Below are positions 61,481 to 64,000 of a DNA stretch of 64,000 nucleotides, piece by piece. This DNA is from Thermovorax subterraneus (lineage in GTDB: Bacteria > Bacillota > Thermosediminibacteria > Thermosediminibacterales > Thermosediminibacteraceae), in assembly GCA_021608145.1 (NCBI GenBank), contig JAKIHM010000001.1, positions 248,001 to 312,000 of the forward strand. The letters are read 5' to 3'. Within the stretch, counting starts at the first letter, position 1; each line of letters opens with the position of its first letter. Under the pieces are notes generated by a model. The model did no database searches, was not told the DNA's origin, and saw only the letters and a program-made list of their open reading frames with translations. The position numbers and the translations under genes are program-made.

Positions 61481-62767
61481 TTATACGGCAGCGCCTTGCT
61501 TTTTAACGGCTGGTTTTGCAGTTTCTGTCATGCCTATGATTACCAATCCTATGACCACATAAGTTGCAGCGAGGGCTTTGATTACAATGGAAAAATCGCC
61601 TCCGCTTTGGTCGAGGATAAAGCCTAAGACGACTGGGAATATAACAGAGCCTAACTGACAAACTCCGTTATATATTCCCATGGCTCTTCCAGCATAGGGT
61701 CCTGCTGCTGTATCCGCTTGAAGTGTATTTACTGAATTGCCCAAGAAAGCTCCTAAGATTATGCGCAAAAACAATATTATCAATAAGCTTGAATAAGTGT
61801 TCGAATACAGTAATGATAGCGTAAAAATGAATGTGCCTATAGCACCGACATAAGCTGTTTTTTTGCGTGTTTTTAATAAATCTGAAACTATACCTGACAA
61901 AGTGCTGCTGAAAAGTCCTGCAGAACTTGTAATAGCCATGAGTGCCCCGGCTGATGTAAGTGAGAATCCTTTAACCTGTGTAAGATATAAAATGCTCCAC
62001 GTAGTAAATCCTTGGTTTGCTCCAATTCCAAGCATTTGAGCGATTGTCCCCAATACAAAGGATTTTTTAAATAGAACGGAGAGCAGCCCTTTTCTATCTT
62101 CTGCCTTTTCTTCTGCGGTTTTATCGGTTTTGGGTTTTGCAGTTATTAAAGAACGTTCTTTTGCAAAAAGGAAGGTTGCTATTGCTATGATTAAACAAGC
62201 AAGACCTGCGTAAGAAAATCCAGCCCGCCAGCCTTTTGAATTAATTATAGGCGCAAAAACTCCGCTTGCTATCATCGTCCCAAGTGCAGGACCTGACATG
62301 ATGAATCCCATAGCCGTCGCTCTAGATTTGGGGCTAAACCATGTATGTTGGAATTTGACTCCTCCAGAAAATAGTGGACCGCTTGCAATTCCAGCTCCTA
62401 CCCTTAAAAGGAAAATAGCTGAATAACTTTTTGCGAATGGAATCAGCAATGTAAAAAAGCCCGTCAGAAGTGATGCTGCCGCGAGAGTTTTTCTAGGCCC
62501 TAAACTGTCTACAAAAAATCCGGAGAAGAAATTAGATAATACGTAGCCCACATAGTAAGCTGTCATTAGCCCGCCAGCAGCAGCCATGCTCAAGTTAAGT
62601 TCGGGTGCGGCCTTCGGTATCGCGGTAGACCAAACGTTTCTTGAAATAAAGGATACTGCATAAGTGAGAAGGCATAGCGAAGCGACGACCCAACTGTACC
62701 AGGTGGTTACCACTTCTTGTTGACTTTTAGTTTCCGCTGGTTTGCCTCCATTTTGGGCAGAAACCAT
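61481..62767 (-). CDS. Major facilitator superfamily transporter
   Basis: A 428-residue transporter with about twelve membrane helices and a charged central loop (residues ~200-225, K-P-K-T-D-K-T-A-E-E-K-A-E-D-R-K). The helix 2-3 loop F-V-D-S-L-G-P-R-K-T is the MFS signature. S-R-N-V-W-S-T-A-I-P near 42 resembles anion/sugar-phosphate cotransporter relatives. It probably imports the methylated substrate used by the next two genes. AAAAGGAGGGG lies before the ATG, and it is first in the operon. Confidence 0.93.
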   Translation of the reverse strand: MVSAQNGGKPAETKSQQEVVTTWYSWVVASLCLLTYAVSFISRNVWSTAIPKAAPELNLSMAAAGGLMTAYYVGYVLSNFFSGFFVDSLGPRKTLAAASLLTGFFTLLIPFAKSYSAIFLLRVGAGIASGPLFSGGVKFQHTWFSPKSRATAMGFIMSGPALGTMIASGVFAPIINSKGWRAGFSYAGLACLIIAIATFLFAKERSLITAKPKTDKTAEEKAEDRKGLLSVLFKKSFVLGTIAQMLGIGANQGFTTWSILYLTQVKGFSLTSAGALMAITSSAGLFSSTLSGIVSDLLKTRKKTAYVGAIGTFIFTLSLLYSNTYSSLLIILFLRIILGAFLGNSVNTLQADTAAGPYAGRAMGIYNGVCQLGSVIFPVVLGFILDQSGGDFSIVIKALAATYVVIGLVIIGMTETAKPAVKKQGAAV

Positions 62768-63086
62768 AAAATCCCCTCCTTTTTAAATGAAAATTATAAA
62801 AATTGCCACAAGGACAATTATATAAATTATCAATATTAGCTCAATAAAAAATATATTAAAGGAGTAGATAAAATAGAATATTTGTTGCTTGGATTCCTTC
62901 TAAAATATTGCTTTACATTACTAAAATCATTAGCTGTCCATCAATCTCAATATCGCCCATACGATTTGACGACAAAAAATGAAACATGAATGGAAGGATT
63001 TTGTATATTCGACGGCGAAATTCTATACAATCTGAAATTTTTGTTTTGTCGCTATGCTGGAAAATTTGTTTTTTGGAGGGATTTTC
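62768..63086. other. Divergent intergenic region
   Basis: An AT-rich region between the MFS operon and the DUF5362 gene. Besides the promoter at 62817-62844 it holds an inverted repeat, TTGTATA at 63001-63007 and TATACAA at 63024-63030, which could be an operator for the plus-strand gene. No other coding signal is seen. Confidence 0.5.
62817..62844 (-). promoter_or_regulatory. Probable sigma-A promoter of the MFS/methyltransferase operon
   Basis: On the minus strand TTGAGC (62839-62844) and TATAAT (62817-62822) are 16 bp apart, about 50 nt before the transporter ATG. Confidence 0.55.
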
Positions 63087-63431
63087 ATGGATTTAAAGAA
63101 GAAACTGGAGGAATTCAGCACATGGGCTGCGGTTGTGGGTTGGGTTACGGTAATTTCCGGAGCTGTCGAGGCATTAGTGGGACTTTTTGCATTTGTCATA
63201 GGTGCGTTGCCGGGTGCGATAATGCTATTTGCCGGTATTAAACTTTTAAGAGCGAGAAATCATGCAAGAAACCTAGTGCTGTCCCAGGAATATTCCGAAC
63301 AGGAAATGGTGTTGCTAATGCAGGAAATGACCACATATTTTAAAGTTCAGGGAATTTTGATTATAATCAGCGTTGTTTTAACTGTTCTGCTGGGAGTTAC
63401 GGCGGGCCTAATAGCCAGCTTGTCTTTATAG
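63087..63431 (+). CDS. DUF5362-like two-helix membrane protein
   Basis: A 114-residue protein with two long hydrophobic segments: about 13-50, interrupted by glycines, and 86-112. Between them is a charged amphipathic stretch (E-Y-S-E-Q-E-M-V-L-L-M-Q-E-M-T-T-Y-F-K). This layout and the F-K-V-Q-G-I-L-I-I-I motif resemble DUF5362 proteins of unknown function. GGAGGG lies 6 nt before the ATG at 63087. A nearby inverted repeat may control it. Confidence 0.65.
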   Translation: MDLKKKLEEFSTWAAVVGWVTVISGAVEALVGLFAFVIGALPGAIMLFAGIKLLRARNHARNLVLSQEYSEQEMVLLMQEMTTYFKVQGILIIISVVLTVLLGVTAGLIASLSL

Positions 63432-63460
63432 AAGTTTGCTCCTTTTGGGTGGGGAGAAGG

Positions 63461-63833
63461 ATGAGGGGGATAAAAGACTGCGGAAGTTTGGTGGAATGTG
63501 ACAGGTATTTAGAAGGCTTGCTGGAATCTTTGGGAAATACAAGACTTCTTGGTTATATCGAGCTTGATGCGGATGAGATCAAGTATATGGCAAATTTGAT
63601 ATCTAAAGAACTTGCGAAACCTTATTTTTGAATCCCTTGCTATATCGGTTTTCCTCGTGTGGGTAGGCATACTTTATTATCAAGAAGGGAATTTTTGGGT
63701 TCATGTTTACGGTATGCTCAGATTGCCTTTAGAGCAATCATTGTGGCAAAGGCGTTTGGGCGAAATTTTCTTGAGAACGATAAAAAAATATAGTTTAGCA
63801 GAACCTGAATCCGTGATAAGGATTGCAATATAA
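63461..63833 (+). pseudogene. Uncharacterised gene with a probable homopolymer frameshift
   Basis: From the ATG at 63461 (GGGGAGAAGG before it) 56 codons run to a TGA at 63629. Skipping one T in the T5 run near 63626 continues in frame as Y-F-E-S-L-A-I-S-V-F-L-V-W-V-G-I-L-Y-Y then W-Q-R-R-L-G-E-I-F-L-R-T-I-K-K to a stop at 63833. The joined ~123 residues read as one helical protein. I vaguely recall this Y-Y-x-x-G-N-F-W...L-G-E-x-F-L pattern from the start of larger unannotated proteins, so it may also be truncated. Function is unknown. Confidence 0.5.
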
Positions 63834-63875
63834 TCCATAAATACGGGAATTTCCATAGAAAGCTCTTCTTAAAAA

Positions 63876-64000
63876 CTAAAATTTTCCATTGTGCTGTAAT
63901 GAAAACGGTATTTTGAAATTGTCATAGACAACTTCATCTAAAAAACCGTTTTTTGGCAATATTAATGCTTCCCCTCCAATGAACGGTTTTGGAGGAGATT
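63876..64000 (-). CDS. C-terminal end of an unidentified protein (cut by window edge)
   Basis: On the minus strand the last 40 codons of a gene enter from the right edge: P-P-K-P-F-I-G-G-E-A-L-I-L-P-K-N-G-F, then D-E-V-V-Y-D-N-F-K-I-P-F and a TAG at 63876-63878. Codon-like regularity and lack of stops over the visible stretch support coding. The family is not recognised. Confidence 0.6.
   Translation of the reverse strand, partial: SPPKPFIGGEALILPKNGFLDEVVYDNFKIPFSLQHNGKF

Noticed and set aside
63899-63955. A large hairpin ending in TTTTTT as a terminator or RNA
   Set aside because: The same bases read as a stop-free C-terminal coding stretch on the minus strand up to the window edge, so the pairing was not called as a separate feature.

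Overview
The window looks like chromosome from a thermophilic, anaerobic, low-to-mid GC Firmicute (class Clostridia, possibly a Thermoanaerobacterales/Thermosediminibacterales relative). This is an inference from strong GGAGG/GGGGG ribosome binding sites with many TTG and GTG starts, sigma-A promoters, DegS/DegU, YvrJ/DUF1659/DUF2922 proteins, ydaO (c-di-AMP) and GEMM (c-di-GMP) riboswitches, a hemerythrin and a corrinoid methyl-transfer operon. No rRNA or tRNA gene was seen.

Layout. 1-1.5 kb: the end of a phytol/dolichol-kinase-like membrane gene and a membrane protein, both on the minus strand. 1.6-2.9 kb: dinB behind a sigma-A promoter with an SOS-box-like operator. 3.0-13.6 kb: a complete Tad/Flp pilus locus (pilin, prepilin peptidase, TadE/G, CpaB, receiver-CpaE, CpaF, TadB, TadC), then DUF192, a HAMP membrane protein and a DegS/DegU-type two-component pair. 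13.6-16.6 kb: DUF72, a HAD phosphatase and, on the minus strand, an ATP-grasp ligase behind a c-di-AMP riboswitch. 16.7-23.7 kb: signalling genes, namely a chemoreceptor with a C-terminal Cache-like domain, a cheW-MCP-HD-GYP operon under a c-di-GMP riboswitch, bacteriohemerythrin and cheB. 23.7-25.7 kb: a ComK-like gene whose core promoter carries the same 14-bp SOS-like box as dinB, an amidase, and YvrJ/DUF2922/DUF1659. 25.7-28.4 kb: an IS607-type element with a serine recombinase, an atypical TnpB and a probable omega RNA. 28.4-33.6 kb: a toxin-antitoxin cluster (HicAB with a frameshifted hicA, HepT/MntA, two orphan MntA-like genes) with two 143-bp direct repeats, interleaved with truD and galU. 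33.6-35.5 kb: a subtilase and small unknown proteins.

35.7-59.2 kb is one large surface-polysaccharide cluster: Wzz, an O-antigen-ligase-like TPR protein, UDP-glucose dehydrogenase, UDP-L-FucNAc synthesis (capE/F/G), four glycosyltransferases counting the initiating enzyme, a Wzy-like polymerase, and a pglC-D-E-F block for diacetylbacillosamine synthesis and transfer to lipid. Its AT-rich middle (about 41.5-54.8 kb) is riddled with decay: a broken epimerase, a dead ISNCY-type element, a tupA-like fragment, an IS21 element with a ruined istA, and a truncated murJ/wzx flippase. This suggests a recently acquired and rearranged serotype-like segment.

59.4-62.8 kb: a minus-strand operon of MFS transporter, uroporphyrinogen-decarboxylase-like methyltransferase and corrinoid protein, probably for using a methylated substrate. 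62.8-64 kb: a DUF5362 membrane protein, a frameshifted gene and the C-terminus of an unidentified minus-strand gene.

Taken together, second messengers (c-di-GMP, c-di-AMP), the Tad pilus, chemotaxis and a possibly DNA-damage-linked ComK-like regulator make this a surface, motility and DNA-uptake region next to a mobile-element and toxin hot spot.
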